Assembly (NCBI RefSeq): GCF_000144645.1
Contig: NC_014377.1
Location: forward strand, 682,001 to 746,000
DNA length: 64,000 nt
From: Thermosediminibacter oceani DSM 16646
GTDB taxonomy: Bacteria > Bacillota > Thermosediminibacteria > Thermosediminibacterales > Thermosediminibacteraceae
Direction: 5' to 3'
The position numbers were made by a program, and so were the translations under genes. Below, one piece after another: positions 26,866-33,916 of this stretch (within the stretch, counting starts at the first letter, position 1; each line of letters begins with the position of its first letter). The notes beneath the pieces were generated by a model. It was not told where the DNA came from. It was given only the letters and a program-made list of their open reading frames with translations, and ran no database searches.

Positions 26866-27999
26866 GTGAAGCCCGATACAAAAGTTCTCCATACGGGTTT
26901 TGAAATGGATGAAAGGACCGGGGCTGTAAGCTTTCCGATTTATCAGACCTCAACTTACAGGCAGGAAGGTCCGGGGGTACACCTGGGGTACGAGTATTCC
27001 CGCACAGGGAATCCGACCCGAGAGGCTCTGGAAAACATAATAGCGAGCCTGGAGGAAGGTATGAGGGGATTTGCCTTTTCTTCAGGAATGGCCGCCATTT
27101 CAGCGGTACTGTCGCTTTTTTCCGCAGGAGATCACCTGGTGGTCTCGGAGGACGTCTATGGAGGGACCTACCGGGTGTTGAGCAAAGTCTTTTCCAGATC
27201 GGGCCTTGAGGTTTCCTACGTCGATACCTCGGATGTATTAAATATAGAAAAAGCAATCAAGAAAAATACCCGGGCTGTATTTATTGAAACGCCTACCAAT
27301 CCCCTTCTCAGGATAACCGACATAAAAGCTGTGGCCCAATTGTGCAAAGACCGGGGGCTTCTGCTCGTCGTCGACAACACCTTCATGACGCCTTATTGGC
27401 AGAAGCCGCTGGTGCTGGGGGCCGATATTGTGGTCCACAGCGCCACAAAATATCTTGGCGGGCACAGCGACGTAGTGGCAGGCCTTGTGGCAGTGAAGGA
27501 CCCTGACCTGGCGGAGAAGCTTCACTTTATCCAAAATTCCACCGGTGGCGTTTTAGGCCCCTTCGATTCGTGGCTGTTGATGAGGGGGATAAAGACGCTG
27601 GGAGTCCGGATGGAACGCCACGAGCGAAATGCAAACGAACTCGCCCGCTGGCTTGGTACCCTACCGCAAGTGAAAAAAGTTTATTACCCGGGCCTTCCCG
27701 AGCATCCGGGCCATGAAATTCACAAAAATCAGGCCGGTGGGTTCGGCGGTATGATTTCCTTCGAGATGGAGTCGGGGGAAATGGCCGAACGGATGGTGCG
27801 CAAGTTGAAGCTCATAACCCTGGCAGAAAGTCTGGGAGCAGTGGAAAGCCTTATTAGTATACCTTCCCTCATGACCCATGCTTCCATACCCGAGGAGGAG
27901 CGCATAAAACGGGGCATAAAAAACAGCCTGGTGCGACTTTCCGTGGGTATAGAGAATGTAGAGGACTTAAAAGAAGATATCCTGTCGGCGATACAATAA
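26866..27999 (+). CDS. Cystathionine gamma-lyase / gamma-synthase family PLP enzyme
   Basis: 377-residue Cys/Met-metabolism PLP enzyme (fold type I). Landmarks: YSRTGNPTREALE, FSSGMAAISA, ETPTNPLLRI, DNTFMTPYWQ and the PLP lysine K195 in SATKYLGGHSD. Sequence alone does not separate gamma-lyase, gamma-synthase or methionine gamma-lyase. Starts with GTG 2 bp after cysK, preceded by GAGGGGGG. Last gene of the corrinoid-sulfur operon; no clear terminator follows. Confidence 0.88.
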   Translation: MKPDTKVLHTGFEMDERTGAVSFPIYQTSTYRQEGPGVHLGYEYSRTGNPTREALENIIASLEEGMRGFAFSSGMAAISAVLSLFSAGDHLVVSEDVYGGTYRVLSKVFSRSGLEVSYVDTSDVLNIEKAIKKNTRAVFIETPTNPLLRITDIKAVAQLCKDRGLLLVVDNTFMTPYWQKPLVLGADIVVHSATKYLGGHSDVVAGLVAVKDPDLAEKLHFIQNSTGGVLGPFDSWLLMRGIKTLGVRMERHERNANELARWLGTLPQVKKVYYPGLPEHPGHEIHKNQAGGFGGMISFEMESGEMAERMVRKLKLITLAESLGAVESLISIPSLMTHASIPEEERIKRGIKNSLVRLSVGIENVEDLKEDILSAIQ

Positions 28000-28042
28000 G
28001 CCGGAGATTTGTGAGGATTTTATGAAAATGCTCTAAAAGCAA

Positions 28043-28072
28043 TTGACTTTTAAGGTTTTTTTAAACTAAAAT
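28043..28072 (+). promoter_or_regulatory. Sigma-A promoter of the copper/CcdA operon
   Basis: TTGACT (28043-28048), 18-nt spacer, TAAAAT (28067-28072). A CsoR-like palindrome follows 19 bp later. Confidence 0.6.
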
Positions 28073-28091
28073 ATATACAGAAATAACCTAA

Positions 28092-28104
28092 ACCCCGTAG
28101 GGGT
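28092..28104. promoter_or_regulatory. CsoR-like copper operator (shortened)
   Basis: ACCCC-GTA-GGGGT, the core of the fuller palindromes at 33390 and 33869, without the outer AT/TA pair on the left. Located just after the predicted transcription start. Confidence 0.5.
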
Positions 28105-28124
28105 ATGTGAAAGTTGGTGGTTTT

Positions 28125-28379
28125 ATGAACAAAAATAATCGGGGTCTGCTTCACGCTTTAATGATGTCGTTGTGCTGCGTTCTTATGCTCGTAGCGGTTG
28201 CACTTTTGGCAAGGAAGTTCGGCGCATCCGGAAATATTTTCAGTTATGCATTTATATTGCTGTGTCCGCTGATGCACGTATTCATGATGATGGGCATCCT
28301 CGGCGGGCATGACCGTTCGTGCCACGAGGGCGGAAAATCAAACAGTGATAAAGTGGGGGGGCTGAAGGAAGATGCGTAA
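28125..28379 (+). CDS. Small membrane protein, DUF2933-like
   Basis: 84 residues with two hydrophobic segments (about 8-28 and 36-56), then a short polar tail. The second segment contains LLCPLMHVFMMMG followed by GGHDRSCHEGG; a Cys-x2-Met-His-x3-Met membrane segment with a His-rich tail is characteristic of DUF2933 proteins associated with copper genes. ATG at 28125 follows GGTGG; a GTG at 28107 is less likely. Coupled to the next gene by an 8-bp overlap. Confidence 0.6.
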   Translation: MNKNNRGLLHALMMSLCCVLMLVAVALLARKFGASGNIFSYAFILLCPLMHVFMMMGILGGHDRSCHEGGKSNSDKVGGLKEDA

Positions 28380-28932
28380 ATACGGCACCTGGCTAGTGGT
28401 CTTAGCTGTGATTCTTGCGGCATTAGCTTTTTTTTATATTAAAAATGGATTAACCGAATCAAAACCCTCACCCAAAGAATTAACCGAATCAGACCCCTTA
28501 CCCGAAGAATTAACCGAATCAAAACCCTTACCCGAAGAAGATCCGTTGGAGGGTATATCCGAGAGTCAGCTCTTTACCATAACCCGGCGCACCGAAGGAG
28601 GCGCCGTGACCGTCGATGTGGCTTTCCTGAACATACTGAAACCCGATGAGAAGGATCTTCTATTTTACGTCGCTTTAAATACTCACACCGTAGATCTGAC
28701 TTCTTACGAAATTGAAAAACTGTCTGTACTGACCAACGGTAAGATAACTGTAGAAAATGGATTTAAATGGGAGCCCATTGAGGAGAACGGACATCACCGG
28801 AGCGGAATTTTAAGGGTTAAAAACAACGGCATCTTTGACAAAAATACCGATTATATTGAGTTGAACCTCAGAGGCATTGCTGCAGTCCCGGACAGGAAGT
28901 ACCGGTGGGATAAAACAGACTGGGGAAGGTAG
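28372..28932 (+). CDS. Membrane-anchored protein with a threefold ELTES repeat; function unknown
   Basis: 186 residues: one N-terminal membrane helix (about 5-23), an acidic proline-rich linker of three 10-residue repeats (LTESxPxPxE), and an extracytoplasmic domain of ~130 residues with no motif I recognise. The topology suggests a spacer that holds the folded domain away from the membrane. It sits between the DUF2933-like gene and ccdA, so a role in metal or thiol handling at the surface is possible but unproven. Confidence 0.6.
   Translation: MRKYGTWLVVLAVILAALAFFYIKNGLTESKPSPKELTESDPLPEELTESKPLPEEDPLEGISESQLFTITRRTEGGAVTVDVAFLNILKPDEKDLLFYVALNTHTVDLTSYEIEKLSVLTNGKITVENGFKWEPIEENGHHRSGILRVKNNGIFDKNTDYIELNLRGIAAVPDRKYRWDKTDWGR
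28450..28539 (+). repeat. Three tandem 30-bp repeats within a coding region
   Basis: Contiguous in-frame units each starting TTAACCGAATCA at 28450, 28480 and 28510, differing by a few bases. The units encode the LTESxPxPxE linker. Not a CRISPR: no spacers. Confidence 0.9.
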
Positions 28933-28940
28933 AGTACCAC

Positions 28941-29681
28941 ATGAGTTCGCTGATTACTTTATACGGCCTGTCCTTTCTGGGAGGTCTTTTATCCTTCTTT
29001 TCCCCGTGCCTGATCCCCATGGTGACCGTATATTTTTCGATTATTACCGGGATGAGCGTAGAAGAACTGAAATCGGTTCATCCTAGGCATCTGAAGAAAA
29101 AAATATTAACAAACACCCTCTTTTTTGTGGCCGCCTTTACGCTGGTGTTTACCCTGGCCGGTGGGGCATCTGGTACAATCGGGAGTTTGATAAAGGAAAA
29201 TATAAGAGTCTTAAATATTTTGGGCGGTGCGTTTATAGTTTTAGTGGGTCTTAGAATGCTCGGCTCGACGAATATGCCGTCCTTTCATATCAACCCCAAA
29301 CTCTTAAACCTGAAACTACCACCCCTGGGCTATTTGCGGGCATTCCTGGTGGGAATATTTTTTGCCGTAGCCTGTTCCCACTGTATAGGACCAACTCTTT
29401 ATTCGTTTCTGATGCTGGCGGGAACTATGACCGCCGCCGGACAGGGAATGATGCTGATGTTTATCTTTTCCATAGGACTTGCAATACCATATCTTGTCCT
29501 GGCTCTGGCCTTTGAAAAATACTTTGATAAATTGAAGGGTTTTATGAAGACCAGAATTCCGCAGATGGTACTGGGAGTTACAATGGCAGTTTTAGGAATT
29601 GCCATATTGACCGGTAACTTTACAAAGATAACGGGGATTTTATACAAGATTCTGCCGTTCAGGTTGCCTGTGGGCATGTGA
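28941..29681 (+). CDS. ccdA: CcdA/DsbD-type thiol-disulfide membrane transporter
   Basis: 246-residue polytopic membrane protein that passes reducing equivalents across the membrane. About six or seven hydrophobic segments; the redox cysteines are C23 in FFSPCLIP and C145 in VACSHC (a further cysteine at C148). The family is usually linked to cytochrome c maturation, but no cytochrome genes are here; in this metal island it more likely keeps thiols of surface metal-binding proteins reduced (inference). Lies 8 bp after the preceding gene. Confidence 0.85.
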   Translation: MSSLITLYGLSFLGGLLSFFSPCLIPMVTVYFSIITGMSVEELKSVHPRHLKKKILTNTLFFVAAFTLVFTLAGGASGTIGSLIKENIRVLNILGGAFIVLVGLRMLGSTNMPSFHINPKLLNLKLPPLGYLRAFLVGIFFAVACSHCIGPTLYSFLMLAGTMTAAGQGMMLMFIFSIGLAIPYLVLALAFEKYFDKLKGFMKTRIPQMVLGVTMAVLGIAILTGNFTKITGILYKILPFRLPVGM

Positions 29682-29695
29682 AAAGAGGGAGATAA

Positions 29696-30421
29696 ATGGG
29701 AGTACTTTTCAGAATAGGCCCCTTTAACATCTATAAATTGGGATTTTTTACAGCTCTGGGCCTTCTGGCGGGGTTATATATAGCTATGAGAGAGGCCCGT
29801 AGAAAGGGGATAAAAGAAGACGAAATAATAAACTTTGTCCAGGTAATAGTCATTGCAGGATTTGTGGGTGCCAGGCTCCTTTTCGTGTTGCTGGACTTGC
29901 CATATTATATAAAAAATCCGAGCATGATTTGGCATATATCCGAAGGGGGGCTTTCTTTTCACGGAGCAGTACTCGGTGGGTTGCTGGCTGGGATAATATA
30001 CGCCCGATACAAAAAGGTGTCCTTTTTTAAGCTGTCTGACGTGGTTTCTCCCGGCCTGGCTCTCGGGTATTCCATAGGACGTATAGGATGCGATATCTAT
30101 GGAAAGGCTGCAAAAGTACCATGGGCGGTGACGGTGGACGGGATACCCAGGCATCCGGTACAGTTTTATTCCGCATTATCCGCCTTAATCATTTTTTATA
30201 TTCTCTGGAAGCGCCGAAAAATGATTCGATACGATGGGGAACTGTTTTTGAATTTCATGCTGCTGTATTCCGTTTACCGGTTCTTTATAGAATTCTTCAG
30301 GGAGAGTATAATGATTGGTCCCCTGTCCATCGCCCAGTGGGTTAGTTTGATTCTTATATTGGGCAGCTCTTTGGTTAGCCATTTTATAAGTGCCGGGAAG
30401 TTGACGAAGAATGCATCATAA
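29696..30421 (+). CDS. lgt: Prolipoprotein diacylglyceryl transferase
   Basis: Membrane enzyme that adds diacylglycerol to the lipobox cysteine of lipoproteins. 241 residues, about seven hydrophobic segments, with SEGGLSFHGAVLGG (catalytic histidine region), GRIGCDIYGK in place of the usual GRxGNF signature, and PVQFYSA. The signature differs (Cys-Asp for Gly-Asn), so this is probably a specialised or second copy. AGAGGGAG precedes the ATG. In the same operon as ccdA and a YHS protein. Confidence 0.85.
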   Translation: MGVLFRIGPFNIYKLGFFTALGLLAGLYIAMREARRKGIKEDEIINFVQVIVIAGFVGARLLFVLLDLPYYIKNPSMIWHISEGGLSFHGAVLGGLLAGIIYARYKKVSFFKLSDVVSPGLALGYSIGRIGCDIYGKAAKVPWAVTVDGIPRHPVQFYSALSALIIFYILWKRRKMIRYDGELFLNFMLLYSVYRFFIEFFRESIMIGPLSIAQWVSLILILGSSLVSHFISAGKLTKNAS

Positions 30422-30442
30422 ATGGCGAAAGGAGAGATTAAT

Positions 30443-30712
30443 TTGGATTTTTCGGATATTATATTGCTGTTGATCGGAGCAGCTCTGCTTTTTTTCATGA
30501 TAAGAAGAGGCGGGTGCTGCGGAGGCCATGGCGGGCACGGAGGTTACTATGCCGGTGGTCATAACCATCACAGGACAGATGGTAATGGCGAATATGCCGT
30601 AGACCCTGTTTGCGGTATGAGAGTATCGAAAAAGAACGCCATCACCAGGCAGATAAACGGAAAAACTTATTATTTTTGCTGTGAAGAGTGTGCCAATTCT
30701 TTCAGAGGGTAG
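30443..30712 (+). CDS. Membrane-anchored YHS-domain protein with Gly/His/Cys linker
   Basis: About 89 residues: an N-terminal membrane helix, the metal-binding-looking linker RGGCCGGHGGHGG, and a C-terminal YHS domain (DPVCGMRVSKKNA, then TYYFCCEECANSF). YHS domains commonly accompany copper ATPases and CsoR. The TTG at 30443 is preferred because GGAGAG lies 7 nt upstream; the ATG at 30422, directly after lgt's stop, would lack a ribosome site and puts that site inside the gene. Ends 7 bp before a strong terminator. Confidence 0.7.
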   Translation: MDFSDIILLLIGAALLFFMIRRGGCCGGHGGHGGYYAGGHNHHRTDGNGEYAVDPVCGMRVSKKNAITRQINGKTYYFCCEECANSFRG

Positions 30713-30719
30713 ACAAAAT

Positions 30720-30742
30720 GGAGGCTGTTAAGCCTCCTTTTT
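30720..30742 (+). terminator. Rho-independent terminator of the ccdA-lgt-YHS operon
   Basis: GGAGGCT-GTTA-AGCCTCC followed by TTTTTC; 7-bp stem. Confidence 0.9.
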
Positions 30743-30774
30743 CTTAATGTCTGATAAGAAAGCAGGAGGAGATT

Positions 30775-30858
30775 ATGCGCTTAAGAGGGATTAAGTTCGG
30801 ACTCACACCTGGATTTTGGCGTATAAAAGAAGAAAAGCATGTAAATCCCTGGGATTAG
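30775..30858 (+). CDS. Possible 27-residue small protein
   Basis: ATG at 30775 follows a very strong AGGAGGAG with 5-nt spacing, opening 27 codons (MRLRGIKFGLTPGF, then basic and polar residues, ending NPWD). It stands alone between two terminator-bounded units. I do not recognise it. The perfect ribosome site is the main support. Confidence 0.45.
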   Translation: MRLRGIKFGLTPGFWRIKEEKHVNPWD

Positions 30859-30980
30859 CTTAGATAATTCCACAACATATTTATCATGTATATTAGGGAA
30901 TAATAATCCTGAGTCAAAATGTACTTCATTTTTATCTTAAATCTTTTTGCTCTATTTCGAACGGAAGCGAGGTAGCATAA

Positions 30981-31238
30981 ATGATGCACTGGTTTTACCC
31001 CGGCTGGGGTTACGATGGAGGCTTGATAATGTATCTGGGGATGTTCCTGTGGGTATTGTTTTGTGCGGCAGTGATATACTTTATATTCAGATTAATAAAG
31101 TTAATTCCCATCAATGGGGCATCGGAAAAGCGAAATTTCACTGAAACACCGCTGGACATCCTCAAAAAACGCTATGCCGCGGGAGAAATAACGAAAGAGG
31201 AATTTGAAAAGATAAAGGAAGATCTGAACAAGACCTGA
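30981..31238 (+). CDS. SHOCT-domain small membrane protein
   Basis: 85 residues: aromatic N-terminus (MMHWFYPGWGY), one membrane helix (about 15-36), and a C-terminal SHOCT helix pair (DILKKRYAAGEITKEEFEKIKEDL). Such proteins are frequent next to copper ATPases and heavy-metal operons; function unknown. GCGAGGT lies before the ATG. Followed by its own terminator. Confidence 0.8.
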   Translation: MMHWFYPGWGYDGGLIMYLGMFLWVLFCAAVIYFIFRLIKLIPINGASEKRNFTETPLDILKKRYAAGEITKEEFEKIKEDLNKT

Positions 31239-31255
31239 TTTTATGGAGAACGATT

Positions 31256-31285
31256 AAAGAGGCGCCTTTTTTGAGGCGCCTCTTT
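31256..31285 (+). terminator. Rho-independent terminator after the SHOCT gene
   Basis: AAAGAGGCGCC - 8-nt loop - GGCGCCTCTTT, 11-bp stem; works on both strands and also lies just past the minus-strand copper-storage remnant ending at 31290. Confidence 0.85.
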
Positions 31286-31289
31286 GTTA

Positions 31290-31405
31290 TTACATATTCG
31301 CTAAATTTTTGCATTCTTGAGCACATTGGCGGCAGGTATCAGCACACTGCTGACAGTGGGCATCTTTAAACATTTTGCACTCTCTGGCGCAGGCATTTTT
31401 TTGAG
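31290..31405 (-). pseudogene. C-terminal fragment of a Cys-rich copper-storage-like (DUF326) protein
   Basis: On the minus strand the frame ending at 31290 reads ACARECKMFKDAHC, then QQCADTCRQCAQEC before the stop. Repeated Cys-x3-Cys and Cys-x2-Cys along helices is the pattern of four-helix-bundle copper-storage proteins. No start codon or first helices are found upstream; the frame runs into the hairpin and IS at 31415. So only the last helix pair survives. Confidence 0.6.
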
Positions 31406-31414
31406 TTAAAAAAT

Positions 31415-31435
31415 AAGCACCTAGAATCGGTGCTT
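31415..31435. terminator. Hairpin terminator; left target duplication of IS copy 2
   Basis: AAGCACC-TAGAATC-GGTGCTT; repeated exactly at 33031-33051. With flanking A and T tracts it terminates in both directions; before insertion it served the minus-strand YHS gene at 33186. Confidence 0.85.
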
Positions 31436-33030
31436 CAGACTGTCGACAAAGTAACTGTCGACAGTCTTTTTTTGCAAAAGCTAGTACAAAAATCATCAGC
31501 TTTTTAGTAAAATTAAAGAAGATACAAAAATATTGTGGGGCGATGAAATGTTAACGAAGAAAAATCGAGAAATAATAGAGCAGGTAGAATTAGTAAGCAT
31601 CGATAGCTTAGTACCTCAAGACCATCTCCTTAGGGCAGTAGAAGAAAGCATCGATTTTAATTTCATTTATGATGAAGTAAAAGACCTATATAGCGAAAAT
31701 ACAGGAAGACCTAGTATTGACCCGGTAGTGTTAATTAAGCTACTCATGCTCCAAGCATTGTATGGAATCCGCTCCATGCGCCAAACCATCAGAGAAGTAG
31801 AAGTCAATGTAGCTTACCGTTGGTTTTTAGGCTATGGATTACAAGAAAAAATACCTCACTTTTCAACTTTTGGAAAAAACTATGAACGGCGGTTTAAGGA
31901 AAGTGATCTATTTGAAAAGATATTCGAGCGGGTGTTGATGGAAGCAATAGAATGCGGGTTTGTTAAAACAGATGCAGTATTTATCGATGCTACTCACATA
32001 AAAGCCAGTGCCAATAAGAATAAATATATCGAGAAAGTCGCTAAGCAACGGACTCAAAAATATAAGGAAGAACTTTTAAAAGAAATCAACGCCGAACGGG
32101 AAGCAAACGGTAAAAAGCCCTTTGAAGAAGAAGATGATGATGACGATAACAACAAAGGAGAAAATAGCTCTAAAAAAGTCAGGGTAAGCACCACAGATCC
32201 TGAAAGTGGGATGTTTCAAAAAGGGGAAAAAGAGCGCTGCTTTGCCTACACAGCTTCTGTAGCCTGTGACCGGAACAACTTTGTCCTTGGTGTCAAAATA
32301 GCACCTGGAAATGTTCATGACAGCCAGGTATTCTCCGATTTATTTCAAGAAGTAAACGATAAATTTTCTAAAATAGAGGCGGTAGTGGTTGATGCAGGCT
32401 ACAAAACCCCCGGGATATGCAGAGAAATCATTGAGGCAGGAGCGCTTCCCGTTATGCCCTACAAGAGGCCGATGACCAAAGATGGCTACTTTAAAAAACG
32501 CGAATACGTCTATGACGAATATTATGATTGTTACATATGCCCCAACAACCAAATATTAGAATACAGCACCACCAACCGGGCGGGATACCGGGAATATAGG
32601 AGCAACCCCCAAATATGCTGTAAATGTCCCATGCGCCTACAGTGCACCAAAAGTAAAAATTACACAAAAATCATAACTCGGCATATATGGGAGCATTACA
32701 TAGAAATAGCGGAAGATATAAGACACACCCAATGGGGTAAAGAACTATACAAAATGCGCGGCCAGACCATCGAGCGGGTATTTGCCGATGCGAAGGAAAA
32801 GCATGGCATGCGCTATACAAATCTACGAGGCTTGAGGAAAGTTGGACATTACCTCACGCTTCTTTTCGCATGCATGAATTTAAAAAAGCTGGCTTTATGG
32901 AAGAAAAGACGGGGAACGTTTCCGCCAACAGTCCCCGCTTTACATTCGTTTTTCTTAAAAATTTTCTTCGCCTTCAACAAAAAGCCGCTTTTAGGTTATG
33001 CATCCTAAAAGCGGCTTTGTCTACAAGCTG
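31436..33030 (+). mobile_element. IS1182-like insertion sequence, copy 2
   Basis: 1595 bp with a 21-bp direct repeat. Left end: CAG followed by a 12-bp-stem hairpin (31437-31448 with 31456-31467) and a T tract. Right end: a 15-bp-stem hairpin whose arm contains the transposase stop codon, then GTCTACAAGCTG. It differs from the other copies by at least two substitutions (GATTTTAAT for GACTTTAAT at 31652-31660; GGCTAC for GGTTAC near 32486). Confidence 0.95.
31548..33008 (+). CDS. IS1182-like transposase, intact (copy 2)
   Basis: Intact 486-residue transposase, the same protein as at 61287 (details there). ATG at 31548 follows GTGGGGCG; an in-frame TTG at 31533 would overlap that ribosome site. 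The stop codon is formed within the right-end hairpin. Confidence 0.93.
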   Translation: MLTKKNREIIEQVELVSIDSLVPQDHLLRAVEESIDFNFIYDEVKDLYSENTGRPSIDPVVLIKLLMLQALYGIRSMRQTIREVEVNVAYRWFLGYGLQEKIPHFSTFGKNYERRFKESDLFEKIFERVLMEAIECGFVKTDAVFIDATHIKASANKNKYIEKVAKQRTQKYKEELLKEINAEREANGKKPFEEEDDDDDNNKGENSSKKVRVSTTDPESGMFQKGEKERCFAYTASVACDRNNFVLGVKIAPGNVHDSQVFSDLFQEVNDKFSKIEAVVVDAGYKTPGICREIIEAGALPVMPYKRPMTKDGYFKKREYVYDEYYDCYICPNNQILEYSTTNRAGYREYRSNPQICCKCPMRLQCTKSKNYTKIITRHIWEHYIEIAEDIRHTQWGKELYKMRGQTIERVFADAKEKHGMRYTNLRGLRKVGHYLTLLFACMNLKKLALWKKRRGTFPPTVPALHSFFLKIFFAFNKKPLLGYAS

Positions 33031-33051
33031 AAGCACCTAGAATCGGTGCTT
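33031..33051. terminator. Right target duplication of IS copy 2 (terminator hairpin)
   Basis: Exact repeat of 31415-31435, followed by ATTTTTTT. The next 130 bp up to the YHS gene hold no gene; a short GGCAA/TTGCC inverted repeat is at 33096-33110. Confidence 0.85.
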
Positions 33052-33185
33052 ATTTTTTTGGTGCTTATTTTATTAGGAACAAAGTTCATCAATGGCAACT
33101 ATTTGCCATAAAGTTGTGCCCATCACATAGCCGGTCGTCTGTGTATTTTTCACATTCCGTCTATTCTCATCGATTATCACTAAAA

Positions 33186-33365
33186 CTAACAACAGCAGTG
33201 ATGATGACCTTTATCTTCTTTGTTTTTCAGATATTTTTCAGGATTCTTGTCAAAAGCTATTTGGCAGTGTTTGGAGCAGAAATAGTAGGTTTGGCCATTG
33301 TAAGTAGATGTGGCAACAGCATCATTCTCATTTACATTCATACCGCATACCGGATCGATAGCCAT
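33186..33365 (-). CDS. YHS-domain protein, cytosolic
   Basis: 59 residues, missed by size filters: DPVCGMNVNENDA, TYYFCSKHCQIAF, and a C-terminal KGHHHCCC tail, a striking metal-binding end. No membrane segment. Strong AGGAGGTG precedes the ATG. Divergent from copA, and its promoter is covered by a full CsoR-like palindrome, which supports copper-controlled expression. Paralogue of the YHS domain at 30443. Confidence 0.88.
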   Translation of the reverse strand: MAIDPVCGMNVNENDAVATSTYNGQTYYFCSKHCQIAFDKNPEKYLKNKEDKGHHHCCC

Positions 33366-33389
33366 ATTTTCACCTCCTTCACGAGTAAA

Positions 33390-33408
33390 TATACCCCTAT
33401 GGGGTATA
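33390..33408. promoter_or_regulatory. CsoR-like operator of the YHS gene
   Basis: TATACCCC-TAT-GGGGTATA, perfect 8-bp arms. It lies 12 bp downstream of the minus-strand -10 and 24 bp before the YHS start, covering the expected transcription start. Confidence 0.75.
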
Positions 33409-33419
33409 ACGTCTTTTTT

Positions 33420-33448
33420 ACTTTATCATTTTTGTCTCTATGTGTCAA
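33420..33448 (-). promoter_or_regulatory. Sigma-A promoter of the minus-strand YHS gene
   Basis: Minus strand: TTGACA (33448-33443), 17-nt spacer, TAAAGT (33425-33420). Confidence 0.75.
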
Positions 33449-33556
33449 TATCCTGTTAAAAAGACCCCCGACAAAAATGTTATGAAGTCTGTGTTTTCCA
33501 GGTATCCTCGGGGAATCCTTTTATTTTAAGCTGGCAATTATAGCTTTAATCTTGAT

Positions 33557-33786
33557 CCCATCGGTTTTCCTATGGGCATTTTCTTCCTAGCGGGAATAGA
33601 AAGGGTCCGGCAGTTGGTAAACCTTCATTAAAACCGTTGATGTGGGGGATAAACGGCGTTGCTTCATTGTTGGGTTCTACCTCAGCTATTGGAATTGCGG
33701 GGCTTTTCGGTTTTACTTATTCTTTTTTATTAAGCGCTACCGCTTATTTTCTATTAACTTTCTTCATCCGGGATATATGGATGTGA
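33557..33786 (+). pseudogene. Remnant of a spermidine-synthase-like membrane protein
   Basis: Two out-of-register pieces: PIGFPMGIFFLAGIERV in one frame (33557-33631) and MWGINGVASLLGS...LLTFFIRDIWM in another (33640-33786). These resemble the last membrane segments of proteins fusing MFS-like helices with a spermidine synthase domain. No N-terminal part is found in the AT-rich sequence back to 33449, which holds nothing else I can support. Confidence 0.5.
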
Positions 33787-33830
33787 CGGGAGCATTACTT
33801 TCTTTAATCAGCAGATACTATAAATAAATG

Positions 33831-33859
33831 TTGACATTTTATTCACTGAAGAATATAAT
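33831..33859 (+). promoter_or_regulatory. Consensus sigma-A promoter of copA
   Basis: TTGACA (33831-33836), 17-nt spacer, TATAAT (33854-33859): perfect match in both boxes, so strong control by a repressor is expected. Confidence 0.9.
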
Positions 33860-33868
33860 GGAATTATG

Positions 33869-33885
33869 ATACCCCTATGGGGTAT
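33869..33885. promoter_or_regulatory. CsoR-like operator of copA
   Basis: ATACCCC-TAT-GGGGTAT directly after the -10, covering the transcription start. Same core as at 33390. No csoR gene lies in this window. Confidence 0.8.
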
Positions 33886-33916
33886 ATTATTCAAGGAAGT
33901 GAGGAGGGGATAAAAT

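Noticed and set aside
28450-28539. Possible CRISPR repeat
   Set aside because: The three 30-bp units are contiguous, in-frame and have no spacers; they encode a protein linker.
33642-33827. 61-residue open frame before copA
   Set aside because: Its translation is not protein-like; the adjacent frame shows the end of a spermidine-synthase-like membrane protein, so this is a shadow of a remnant.
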